A DNA stretch of 15,935 nt from an uncultured Lachnospiraceae bacterium (GTDB lineage Bacteria > Bacillota > Clostridia > Lachnospirales > Lachnospiraceae). Made by a program: the position numbers and the translations under genes. The stretch's first letter is position 1; every line of letters starts with the position of its first letter. The notes below the pieces were generated by a model that made no database searches, was not told the DNA's origin, and saw only the letters and a program-made list of their open reading frames with translations. Positions 1 through 7,267 of the stretch are shown in pieces. The DNA lies in contig CAJUQB010000091.1 of the NCBI GenBank assembly GCA_910588285.1, positions 1-15,935 of the forward strand. The letters run 5' to 3'.

Positions 1-44
1 TTCAAAGAACATTTATCGTTCAAAAAGGACGTACCTTTTGACAC

Positions 45-395
45 CTAAATCATAAAATAATTAGGGTACATATATTTTGTCATTCCCCCAGTGCCTAAAA
101 ATCCCCTGTGTTCATCCAGATACTGTTTATCCGCACTGGCTTCATACTGTTCTTTCAAATTCAGCAGATATTCACCATCCACTATGCCCTCAATCTCCTT
201 TGCTGCCTCCTTTAATGTCCGGTAAGATGCAAGACCGCTTACAACCTCCCCGTTTTTATCAATAGCCCTCCACTGTGAGTTCATATTCAGGTAAATAAAA
301 GTATGGAGAGTGGAAAGGATGCACATTGCCATAACAGCAACAATGGATACCCGGTTCCAAAGTTTCCTGTATTCAAACTTAACCAATGTCCTCAT
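45..395 (-). pseudogene. ABC-2 type transporter permease, N-terminal fragment
   Basis: This is the start of a membrane subunit of an ABC exporter; family members usually run to several hundred residues, but this one stops after about 116. It opens with MRTLVKFEYRKLW, a cytoplasmic basic segment typical of ABC-2 permeases, followed by one membrane helix (VSIVAVMAMCILSTLHTFIYL) and then an extracellular-type hydrophilic stretch ending in NYFMI and a TAG stop. The ATG at 395 is preferred over the GTG at 404 because GAGGTG lies six bases before it. The gene follows the lipoprotein with a short gap and the ATPase lies upstream, so the three form one cassette. No continuation is recognisable in the last 44 bases in any frame I read, so a deletion or point mutation is likely. 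Family assignment rests on one helix and the context. Confidence 0.6.
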
Positions 396-415
396 AGCTT
401 TCACCTCTGATTTCT

Positions 416-884
416 CTATTCCTTATAGCTGCTTCCATCATGCAGCACGCTCCATGCGCTGCCCTTACCGTCCCGGACAAGGATCAGGTATTGCCATACA
501 CCATCTCCATTACAGTATTCACAGACAAAGATATTACTGCTGTCATATCCTGCTGCAACCCCTTTATCCTCGTCATCATAAATTGTCAGCACTCTCGGAT
601 CGATACACATATAAGTGACCATCTTTGTACTTGGTTTGAGCCCAAGTGTATCTGTCACATAAATCCGTGCAGCAGCATAGGCTTCCGTAGTTTCCCGTGA
701 GTCAAACCTGCTTGTGTAAAATGATCCGGACATATCAAAGGAATTCAGCATCCTCTTTATTCTCATTTTCATCTCTTATGGCAGATGATTCTATCTGTAT
801 TGGAGCATCCGGTTCATTCCCACTTTCTTTTGCACATCCCGCTATACCCATAACCATTGCTGTAAAAAATTTCTTATTCCACAT
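416..884 (-). pseudogene. Small lipoprotein of the ABC cassette, frameshifted
   Basis: An ATG at 884 opens a lipoprotein signal: MWNKKFFTAMVMGIAGC, with a lipobox-like GIAGC, then a short acidic linker (ESGNEPDAPIQIESS). That frame stops shortly after DAEFL near 735. A second frame carries the rest of the protein, beginning around NSFDMSGSFYTSRF and ending GSAWSVLHDGSSYKE at 416. The second frame has a TAA just upstream of its first ATG (772) and no good ribosome binding site, so one gene with a frameshift between about 735 and 780 is the best reading. The mature domain has paired cysteines (CEYC) and no family I recognise. Lying between an ATPase and a permease, it may be a surface sensor or immunity lipoprotein, which is inference from position only. 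Confidence 0.6.
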
Positions 885-905
885 TTTCCTTTTCCTCTCT
901 TTCTA

Positions 906-1614
906 TCAAGAATTTTCTTCTATGATTCCACCTGCAAAAACATAGTAATCTTCCAGTGTCGGCTCTGCCCGGCTGCCCTGTACTTCCGGATATTCCTCCC
1001 CGACAAAACGCACCTGCACTTCCTTTCCCATCTGCTTCAAATGTATGACAGAGCGCTCCTTCCTGAGCTTCTGGTATACCTCTTGGCTGACTACTGTCTC
1101 CCACACCTGTCCTTCAACTTTCCGAACCAGTTCATCCACATTCCCAATCTCCAAAACCTTCCCTTTCTTCACCACTACAAGCTCCGTTGCGATTGCTTCA
1201 ATATCCGACACAATATGGGTAGACAGCAGCACGATTTTATCCTTGCCCATATCACTGATGATATTGGAAAAACGGATGCGCTCCTTTGGGTCAAGCCCAG
1301 CAGTGGGTTCATCCAGTATCAGTATCTTCGGTTCGTTAATAATCGCCTGCGCAATCCCTATCCTCCGCTTCATGCCGCCCGAAAAAGTCTTCACTTTGTT
1401 ATCCGCAACTTCTGACAGATTCACAAATTCAAGGACTTCCATGATCCTGCCTTTCAGCTTTGCTTCCGGTATGCCTTTCAGGACACCCATGTATTCCAGA
1501 AAATCTCTTGCCGTAAATCCCTCTCTGGAGTGTAAAGCTGACATCCTGCAATGCTTCTTTTTTCCTGTAAGATTTGCATAGATGTTCCATCTGCAATTCC
1601 ATATTTGATTCCAT
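906..1614 (-). pseudogene. ABC transporter ATP-binding protein lacking Walker A
   Basis: This would be the nucleotide-binding subunit of an ABC exporter of the drug or lantibiotic type. The start at 1614 has AGGAGG seven bases upstream and gives MESNMELQMEHLCKSYRKK, then ALQDVSFTLQRGIYG, the usual lead-in to the Walker A loop. The frame then fails. The remainder continues in another frame from GFTARDFLEYMGVLKG with an intact signature (FSGGMKRRIGIAQAI), Walker B and D-loop (LILDEPTAGLD) and switch histidine (LLSTHIVSD). Walker A and the Q-loop, roughly 60 residues in relatives, are missing. The junction sequence GGGATTTACGGC at 1510-1521 encodes GIYG in one frame and fits GFTAR in the other, which suggests deletion between two short look-alike sequences. 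The product could not bind ATP. Downstream are the lipoprotein and permease of the cassette. Confidence 0.85.
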
Positions 1615-1658
1615 CTCATTGCCTCCTGTTTCTGTCCTATTTCCTGCCCGTGTGCAAT

Positions 1659-1732
1659 CGAGTAGGGAAGGTTTTCTCCCTACTCGCCGCGCGGCCCGCA
1701 TGCTGCTTTAGCAGCAACCTTCCAAATGCGGG
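1659..1732 (-). ncRNA. Structured leader with interacting hairpins
   Basis: The noncoding stretch between the kinase terminator and the ATPase start holds two helices when read on the minus strand. The first pairs 1726-1732 with 1695-1701 (CCCGCAT/ATGCGGG) and encloses a GCTGC/GCAGC hairpin. It leaves GGAAGGTT (1716-1723) bulged on one side. The second is a perfect ten-base stem, CGAGTAGGGA/TCCCTACTCG (1677-1686 with 1659-1668), with an eight-base loop. The bulged GGAAGGTT is exactly complementary to AACCTTCC at 1666-1673, which spans that loop and the 3' arm. The two parts could therefore form a pseudoknot or exclude each other. No T-tract follows, so it is not a simple terminator. A cis-regulatory leader for the ABC cassette is my preferred reading; an element end or transfer origin is an alternative. 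Confidence 0.5.
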
Positions 1733-1740
1733 TCTGCGCA

Positions 1741-1784
1741 TAAAAAACACCCGGACAGGACATATACTATCCTAAACGGGTGTT
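1741..1784 (-). terminator. Rho-independent terminator after the two-component genes
   Basis: The arms AACACCCG (1746-1753) and CGGGTGTT (1777-1784) pair perfectly, and a smaller AGGA/TCCT helix sits inside. On the minus strand the stem is followed directly by a run of T (complement of 1741-1747). It lies 15 bases after the histidine kinase stop, so it closes the two-component operon and separates it from the ABC cassette. Confidence 0.8.
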
Positions 1785-1798
1785 GTGTTATTTTTTCG

Positions 1799-2715
1799 TT
1801 ATAGATGTGTTATAGTTGTAGCCATCCCCAGCCCTGCCCCATGCTGTTTCCTTGAGCGGGACTTGTCCACCATATAAAAAGCCTCCGTTATCCGCCCTAA
1901 CTCTTTTGGCGGAATCCCTTTTCCGTTATCTTTAATCCTGATTTGGTAGGTATTACTTCCCTGCATCCCGACAATCCACATATCCTTACAGTCCGCCTTG
2001 ACTGAATTGTCAACAAGGTTCAAAATCATGGTCTTAAAAAGGTCATAGTCCACTTCTATCATACTGTCCTCCATATCCATATGCAGCGATTTTCCATGCT
2101 TCCTGCATACAGGTTCTATGCCCTGCTTAAGATTTTCAAACATTTCTTTTACAGATATCCTCTCCAAAAGGAAGTCCTGTTTATCCAACACAAACAAATC
2201 CATCAGCTTTAAGGACAATGATTCCAGCCTCATACCTTCACTCAAAATATACTCGGCTGCACTCTTTACTTCCTCCTTGGGCAGCTCCCGGCGGTACAGC
2301 ATATCAGCATAGCCGATTACTGACGTTAGCGGAGTTTTCAACTCATGGGCAAAATTTGCTGCAAAATCTTCTTTCTGCTTTGCCATATCGGATAACGCCG
2401 CAATTTTCTCTTCTATCTGCTGTGCCATCTGGTTAAAGTCGGATGCCAGTTCGCTGATCTCATCCTTCCCCACCGTGCTGATCCTTTCAGAGTAATTTCC
2501 CTCTGCAATCCTCCTTGCTGCCTTTCCCACTTTTTTAACGGAACCTGTCAGCACCTTCGTCAGCAGAAAGATCACAGGAGAACCTATACACAAAATGGCT
2601 ATATATATCTTTTGAAAATAGGCGATCATGCTTTTCTGGGCATCCACCAAGGAGCTGATGTCCGTCTCCGTGACCAGACAGACTTTCACATCCCCCTGTG
2701 CTATACTAATTTCAT
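1799..2715 (-). pseudogene. Sensor histidine kinase with two internal deletions
   Basis: This is a membrane sensor kinase partner of the adjacent response regulator. Visible in order are a membrane helix (IYIAILCIGSPVIFLLTKVL), a HAMP linker, an H-box (FAHELKTPLTSVIGY, phospho-His codon at 2347-2345), an N-box (LNLVDNSVKA), a G1 box (DNGKGI) and GAGLGMA of the G2 region. Two parts are missing. The ATG overlapping the regulator stop (ATGA, at 2715) reads only MKLV before a stop, and the frame resumes inside the sensor at SIAQGDVKVC, so the first membrane helix and most of the sensor domain are gone. At the end, GLGMA runs straight into TTITHL and stop, where relatives have about 25 more residues that finish the ATP-binding fold. 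An alternative GTG at 2743 lacks a membrane anchor before SIAQGD and lies inside the regulator gene. Confidence 0.85.
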
Positions 2716-3366
2716 GAACTTTCCTCCAGCCGGTATCCCACACGGAATACGGTCTTGATCTGTTTCTCCCAGTTCAGCTTCCTCCTAAGCCGCTGAATAT
2801 GGGAATCCAGTGTGCGGGTATCCCCCATGAACACCTCGCCCCATATCTTTTCATACAATCTGTCACGGTACAGGGCAGCACCTTTGTTCTGCACCAGCTC
2901 TACCAGCAGGTCAAATTCCTTAAATGTCAGTTCACCATTTCCCCTGATTTAGTGACAGTCCTTGATACCATATCAATCTCCACATCTTCAAAGAATAGCT
3001 TTTTATTGATCTTCCCATACCTCCGAAGCAGCGCCTCTACACGGGCGAGCAATTCCCCTATCTGGAATGGTTTTACGATATAATCATCCGCCCCCAGCTT
3101 GAGTCCATGGATACGGTCATTTACTGCACCTTTTGCTGTCATGAAAATTACAGGTGTCCCAAAAGGTTTGATATATTCCAGCAATTCATACCCATCAATC
3201 TCCGGCAGCATGATATCCAGCAGAATCAAATCAAAAGCTTCTTTTCCAGATAATCCGCCCCTGCTTTTCCATCATAAGCACAGGTACAGTGGTATCCTTC
3301 CGCCGTCAGGTTTATCTTTATCAAATTTGCAATCGCTTCTTCATCTTCAACAATCAATACTTTCAT
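2712..3366 (-). pseudogene. OmpR-family response regulator with two one-base frameshifts
   Basis: This would be a DNA-binding response regulator controlled by the kinase that follows it. The start at 3366 has GGAGG seven bases upstream and reads MKVLIVEDEEAIANLIKI, the usual receiver opening with acidic residues. Near 3242-3245 one A is missing from a run, and the frame moves to one reading AFDLILLDIMLPEIDGYEL with the phospho-acceptor Asp in LLDIMLPE and the conserved Lys in FMTAKGA. Near 2933 a second base is missing: GTGAACTG appears where GTGGAACTG would restore MVELTFKEFDLLVELV. The winged-helix output domain then follows (RTLDSHIQRLRRKLNW, FRVGYRLEESS). Restoring two bases gives one normal protein of about 219 residues. 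Its stop overlaps the kinase start by ATGA. Confidence 0.9.
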
Positions 3367-3382
3367 CTCAAAACCTCCAATA

Positions 3383-3410
3383 TATTTATTGTAGCAAATA
3401 AATGTGTCAA
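3383..3410 (-). promoter_or_regulatory. Putative promoter of the two-component operon
   Basis: On the minus strand a consensus -35 box TTGACA (complement of 3405-3410) is followed after 16 bases by TAAATA (complement of 3383-3388), and the GGAGG site and ATG of the response regulator come shortly after. The -10 box is imperfect and the gap to the ribosome binding site is tight, so the transcription start would lie very near the start codon. Confidence 0.4.
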
Positions 3411-3689
3411 AGTTGCGTATTTTCCATATCTTCCTGCATTATTTATGAAAGCAGTTTTGGCATTCCAGTGAACTGCCCCTTCGTTTACACCATTTTCGAT
3501 TTAGCCTAATTGAACAAAGTGAGCGTCCGGGCAGCCAATGCCTATGGACTTTCAATCTTTTGTTCTTCCCCCATGATTTTGCAGGATTTTCTATGCAGAA
3601 GCCATAGAAATCAAGTGATTCCAGATAAATGGGCATGACAACAAAACCTCAGGCATTGAGGTTTCAAAAAACTATTGAATTTAAAATAT
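3411..3689 (-). other. Gene-poor stretch with hairpins between regulator and IS91 remnant
   Basis: I see no convincing gene here. An open frame of 65 codons (3439-3636, minus) is rich in Arg, Trp and Cys, has no ribosome binding site and no family resemblance. A perfect eight-base inverted repeat, TTTCTATG (3588-3595) with CATAGAAA (3603-3610) and a seven-base loop, lies just beyond the terminator at 3644-3664. Because the stretch follows the last recognisable bases of an IS91-type transposase, it may include the terminal end of that element, which in this family carries hairpins and not inverted terminal repeats. That is inference. Confidence 0.4.
3644..3664 (-). terminator. Rho-independent terminator after the transposase remnant
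   Basis: AAACCTCA (3644-3651) and TGAGGTTT (3657-3664) pair over eight bases with a five-base loop. On the minus strand the tail is TTTTGTTGT; on the plus strand the flank is A-rich with no T-run, so minus is the more likely orientation. It lies about 25 bases after the transposase remnant. Confidence 0.6.
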
Positions 3690-4016
3690 TTAGCATCTTT
3701 GTGGTATCCGAAGCTGGGGGCTTCCAAGTTTGCCACCACAGGCTTTAAGGCACCTCAAGCACATCCTCTCTGCGGGCATCCATCCACATTTCCTTTGGAA
3801 CAGCCTGACACATGGGACAGCAACGATTGCGGCAGGAATTATAATGAATCTGAACGGCGCCACAGTCTTCACACACACTGACGTTTGCACCATAGGCTCC
3901 GGTTTTGCAGTTCAAGATGTTCCGGGCAGCTTTTGCCTGTTCCAGAGATGGAGAATATTTTCAAGGTATGCCGGATAAAAATGCTGGAAAATATCCTGAA
4001 CAGTGGGATTATTCAT
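3690..4016 (-). pseudogene. IS91-family transposase remnant
   Basis: IS91-type transposases are HUH/Y2 single-strand transposases with an N-terminal zinc-binding domain. The ATG at 4016 reads MNNPTVQDIFQHFYPAYLE. One base is missing from the A-run at 3958-3961; restoring it continues as KYSPSLEQAKAARNILNCKTG and then the zinc domain, with CEDCG, a histidine in QIHYNSC, CRNRCCPMCQ and VPKEMWMDARREDVLEVP. At VLEVP, where relatives go on to PYFHVVFTVP, the frame stops (3745). Another frame carries CGGKLGSPQLRIPQRC to a stop at 3690, which could be the C-terminal zinc ribbon. The catalytic core between them is gone. The start overlaps the end of the recombinase gene (ATGAATAA), the usual arrangement when these two travel together. 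The element cannot be active. Confidence 0.75.
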
Positions 4017-4274
4017 AGCCGGCACCTTCTTTCCTGTCAAATGGACTTGACTTTGGCTTCCCATAAGGGATTTGTTGCTGACATGAAGATAAATTTCCGT
4101 AGATTTTGGGTCACGGTGTCCAAACAGTGCCTGAATATTTTGCCGTGCTACCCCCTGTTCCATCAGATGAGTTGCAAAGCTATTCATATAGGTTGACAAA
4201 GCTTTCTGTATTTCCTCTCTCTCACTTTCTGTACATAAATATAAATCATGAGACGTGCCTCTGCTCTCAGCCAC
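4009..4274 (-). pseudogene. Tyrosine recombinase, C-terminal fragment
   Basis: Recombinases of the XerC/XerD type accompany some IS91 elements. The recognisable part begins at SFATHLMEQG and continues through NIQALFGHRDPKSTEIYLHVS, with the conserved H in GHRD and the catalytic Tyr in STEIYLH. The preceding residue is N where relatives have RHSFATH, and the rest of the catalytic box plus the whole N-terminal half are absent; residues upstream of about 4190 (AESRGTSHDLYL) match nothing I know. One base appears lost near 4049: restoring it gives SPFDRKEGAGYE and a stop at 4009, overlapping the transposase start. Without that base the frame runs directly into the transposase. No start codon is assigned because the 5' end is a deletion junction. 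Confidence 0.7.
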
Positions 4275-4318
4275 ATCATTTGCAATGTGATAAACAATAC
4301 GACAAAAAATTGTACAAA

Positions 4319-5866
4319 TCAGAATCTGTGATAAAATGCTATCTCCTGAATGCTGGGCTCTTCCCCAATTGCCATGTAATTCCGCTCATCTCCATTGAGA
4401 ATGCGCCCGAGCACCAACCCATTCGTGGTACAAAGCAGCTCCCGCTTATCAAGAATAAATACATGCTCTCTGCCGGCATATCTGGGCTTCACCTGCACAT
4501 TGCAGGAAATCCCGCAAACCAGGAAGCGGTCCTCCTCCTTGCGAATGATAAATCCGCCTCCAATAGGTGCTCCTTCCTTCCGATGGCCAGGCTGTCCCAG
4601 ATGCCCGCTGATTCCGCCGTCACCGAAGCTTACGTCAATGACATAATCCTTTAGCAGGAACTCGGCCCGTGGCTCATTTTGCTGTAAAAAAGCATAGATC
4701 CTGCCGTTTTTCTGGGCTTCCCGAATCTCCTCCCACAGAACATGCAGGATCCGGTACGCCTTCGCCAGCCGCTCTCCAGCTCCCGCCGGGGAACCGCCCA
4801 GGTCCGAATTGGTCTGGGCCAGCAGGTCATTTTCACTGATAGGCATCATCATCCCATCAATGCCAAAAGGACTGAAGCATACGGTATGATAGGCTGCCAC
4901 CGTATACAGTGCTTTGGAAGCCGTATCCTTATCCTGCGCTGTCTCCGGTATGATCAGCGCATTTGCCGCTGCAAAATCGTCACAGGCCTCCTTATAGAAG
5001 GGTGAATAGAGATCCGGCCCATACAGGTCAATGGCTGGTGCAAACCTCCGCCAGATCTTATGAACCCTGGGCAGTGGTCCGCCTCCCGGAACCTGTCCAG
5101 CCCGCAGAGGCAGGCCGATGGCAACACAATTCATAAACAGCGGTAAACCATAGATTTTTTTCCCTGCCTCCGCAATCCTTCCCACAGCTCTTGACAACCC
5201 CCAGGCCATAAAATAATCACAGGCATTCAGCCCAAAGGCCTCCTCCCAGGTTCCGCAAGTACCGTAAAGCTCTGCCATCTCCCCAGGAATCTCCTGATAA
5301 AACAGACGGTCCGCTGCCTTACAGTAATCTCTGGGATGACCCCAGATTCCGGTTTCGTTTTCCACCTGAACCATAATTACGGTACGCTCTTCGTCCGTAT
5401 CCCGCAGATGCTCCATCAGCCGGCTGAAAGCTTCCTGATCCGCCTTTACCGCATCCTCACAAAAAGGCGACACAGACTCCACCATTCTCCCGTCCATTCC
5501 ACACATGTAGAAATAGTCCGAGTTTGTCTTGACCCAGGCCGGGGTATAAGAAGAGCCTCCGTTCTTCCACAGCCCGAACCACAGCAGGACCAGACGCACC
5601 CCCTCCCTGCGAGCCTGGGCGATCACGCCATCCACCAGTGTAAAATCATACTTCCCTCGCTCTGGTTCCATGCATTCCCAGTATACTGGTGTTAAATAAC
5701 AGTTACCGCCCAGCTTACGTAAGCCGGGCCAGACATGCTCCTCCATATAATTCAGGTCGGAACCGCTGGAATTGTGCAGTTCCCCACCCAGAATCAGGAA
5801 TGGCGCATTATCTACCATCAGTGTTGTTTGCTTGCCTTCTTGCTTCAGATACGGTATGGGTTTCAT
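4319..5866 (-). CDS. GH35-type beta-galactosidase (GanA/DUF5597-like)
   Basis: A cytoplasmic glycoside hydrolase of 515 residues with no signal peptide. It opens with the barrel start typical of this group (FLILGGELHNSSGSDLNYM) and LRKLGGNCYLTPVYWECMEPE. The acid/base motif is VQVENETG, with E171 the expected proton donor; the likely nucleophile is E308 in LIIPETAQDKD. A beta-rich C-terminal part (from about 420, GGGFIIRKEEDRFLVCG) corresponds to the extra domain seen in DUF5597 members. Family members with this layout release beta-galactose from oligosaccharides such as xyloglucan side chains; the exact substrate here is not visible. GGAGG lies just before the ATG, inside the end of the upstream GH78-like gene, and the two genes overlap by ATGA, so translation is probably coupled. 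The gene is intact and appears to be the last of the sugar operon. Confidence 0.85.
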   Translation of the reverse strand: MKPIPYLKQEGKQTTLMVDNAPFLILGGELHNSSGSDLNYMEEHVWPGLRKLGGNCYLTPVYWECMEPERGKYDFTLVDGVIAQARREGVRLVLLWFGLWKNGGSSYTPAWVKTNSDYFYMCGMDGRMVESVSPFCEDAVKADQEAFSRLMEHLRDTDEERTVIMVQVENETGIWGHPRDYCKAADRLFYQEIPGEMAELYGTCGTWEEAFGLNACDYFMAWGLSRAVGRIAEAGKKIYGLPLFMNCVAIGLPLRAGQVPGGGPLPRVHKIWRRFAPAIDLYGPDLYSPFYKEACDDFAAANALIIPETAQDKDTASKALYTVAAYHTVCFSPFGIDGMMMPISENDLLAQTNSDLGGSPAGAGERLAKAYRILHVLWEEIREAQKNGRIYAFLQQNEPRAEFLLKDYVIDVSFGDGGISGHLGQPGHRKEGAPIGGGFIIRKEEDRFLVCGISCNVQVKPRYAGREHVFILDKRELLCTTNGLVLGRILNGDERNYMAIGEEPSIQEIAFYHRF

Positions 5867-7247
5867 TTCATCCTCCTTTTTTCATCTGGGATCCAGGAAG
5901 CCTCCAGATGTCTTTTGTCCCACTGAATATGCAGCTGCCTGTCCCCTACTGGCAGGATGCAGTCCAACTGCCCAAATTCCTCCAGATGCGGCTCCAGCCG
6001 ATATTCCCCGCTGACCGGATCGGTAATCTGAAGCCCTACAAAATATTTTGCAAGCAGATAGATGGGGCTGGCTGCCCATGCGTGGCACAGGCTCTTGCCA
6101 AACCGGTCTCCATACATATCATACTGTTCTTCTTCCGGCGCCCCGGGATCGTACTCCTCCCAGAAGGTAACAGCGCCGCGCTCCAGCATTCCGCCCCAGT
6201 ACTCCCGGATCTGGGCGAGCACCTCCCGGTAGCATCCCATCCGGCACAGGGCATCCATCTCATAAAACTTAAAATACGGAGTCGTGATGGCCGGAATTTC
6301 AGGATTATTCAGCACTCTTGTCAAAATGGTGCGCTTTTGCCCCTCCTCTGCCAGATCAAAGAGAATGGCAAAAATGTTGGCATGGCGTGTCACATGCTTT
6401 CTTCCAGAAGAAAAAGAGTCCACAAAGGCCCCCTTCCCTTCCTCCCAGTAATATTCCAGGATCTTTCCCTTCAGCTCCTGATATCTGTCAAGAAAAGCCT
6501 CCTGTTCCAGGCCCAGAACAGCTGCCGTCTCCGCCATAGCCCTCCAGCAGGCACAGTACAGCATCTGCTCCCCACATAGGGGACCCTCCCGGTCGAAATC
6601 CGCCCAGTCAAGAAAGATCCAGTCCCCCTCCCGTCCAACAAGGAAGCCCTGGGAATCCAACTGTTCCTCACAGAAGTCCATCAGTGAACGCATTTTCGGA
6701 TAAACCTGCTCCAAAACCCCATATCCCCGTAGGCGTCATAATGAGCCTTCACTCCAAGGATCCAATACAAGGAATAATCCAGAATCGTATTGATATGGGT
6801 TACCATAGGGTCATTTCCCCGGAGGGCCAGCAGCGTCCGGCGGTTGATATCCGGATCCGCCATCAGATACTGGTTCACAAAAAAGCTCTGGTAGGCATAC
6901 CCGGAGCAGATCACCTCTCCCTGAATATAAATGCTGGGAAAGGTCTCAATACATCCTGCATGGACAGAAATTTCTACCGGTCCCGGGCCGCAGGAAATCT
7001 GCTGGCCAAAGGAGTATTTTTTCTCCCTCCCCTCTGCCTCCACCAGACAAAACCCTATGGCCTTTGAAAATACCTGGAAGGATGTCTCTTCATTTAGAAC
7101 ATACATTCTTTTGAACACTACCCGATTCCGGAAGCCCTCACTCTTCCAGAAAGCCGGCCAGCCATAGCCCCGCTCCACACGGCTGAAATTCTGCTTCATT
7201 GCATGATACAGTTCAAAATCCCCCGGATACCAGATCCACTCTGCCAT
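5863..7247 (-). pseudogene. GH78-like alpha-L-rhamnosidase, internal deletion and frameshift
   Basis: This is a second, shorter rhamnosidase-type protein (six-hairpin barrel). The start at 7247 (MAEWIWYPGDFELYHAM) sits at better distance from GGAGG than the ATG at 7253. The N-terminal beta domain reads normally to IYIQGEVICSG and then jumps in frame to AYQSFFVNQYLMADPD, which in relatives follows a DRWIWSGD-type catalytic motif. The stretch carrying that motif, probably 150-200 residues, is missing. The frame breaks again at 6713-6716, where one T of a run is lost: restoring it joins AYGDMGF to LEQVYPKMRSLMDF. The barrel then continues through DWIFLDWADFDREGPLCGEQ and TFWEEYDPGAPEE to a C-terminal beta domain. 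The product would be inactive even with the frameshift repaired. It lies 20 bases after the large GH78 gene and overlaps GH35. Confidence 0.8.
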
Positions 7248-7267
7248 ATACATACTCCTCCTTTTTC

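Noticed and set aside
1041..1581. Plus-strand open frames opposite the ABC ATPase
   Set aside because: Signature and Walker B motifs are on the minus strand; the plus frames are Ser/Phe-rich shadows.
1659..1686. Ten-base hairpin as an intrinsic terminator
   Set aside because: No T-run follows on either strand, so it was treated as part of a structured leader.
2716..2743. GTG at 2743 as the kinase start
   Set aside because: It lies within the regulator gene, has no ribosome binding site, and the ATG at 2715 overlapping the regulator stop is the natural start of the ancestral gene.
3439..3636. 65-codon minus-strand open frame as a small gene
   Set aside because: No ribosome binding site, composition rich in Arg/Trp/Cys, no recognisable domain, and it lies after a terminator in likely element-end DNA.
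5689..6579. Plus-strand open frame of 296 codons opposite the GH35 and GH78-like genes
   Set aside because: It spans the junction of two minus-strand genes, has no ribosome binding site and shows low-complexity His/Pro/Leu content typical of an antisense shadow.
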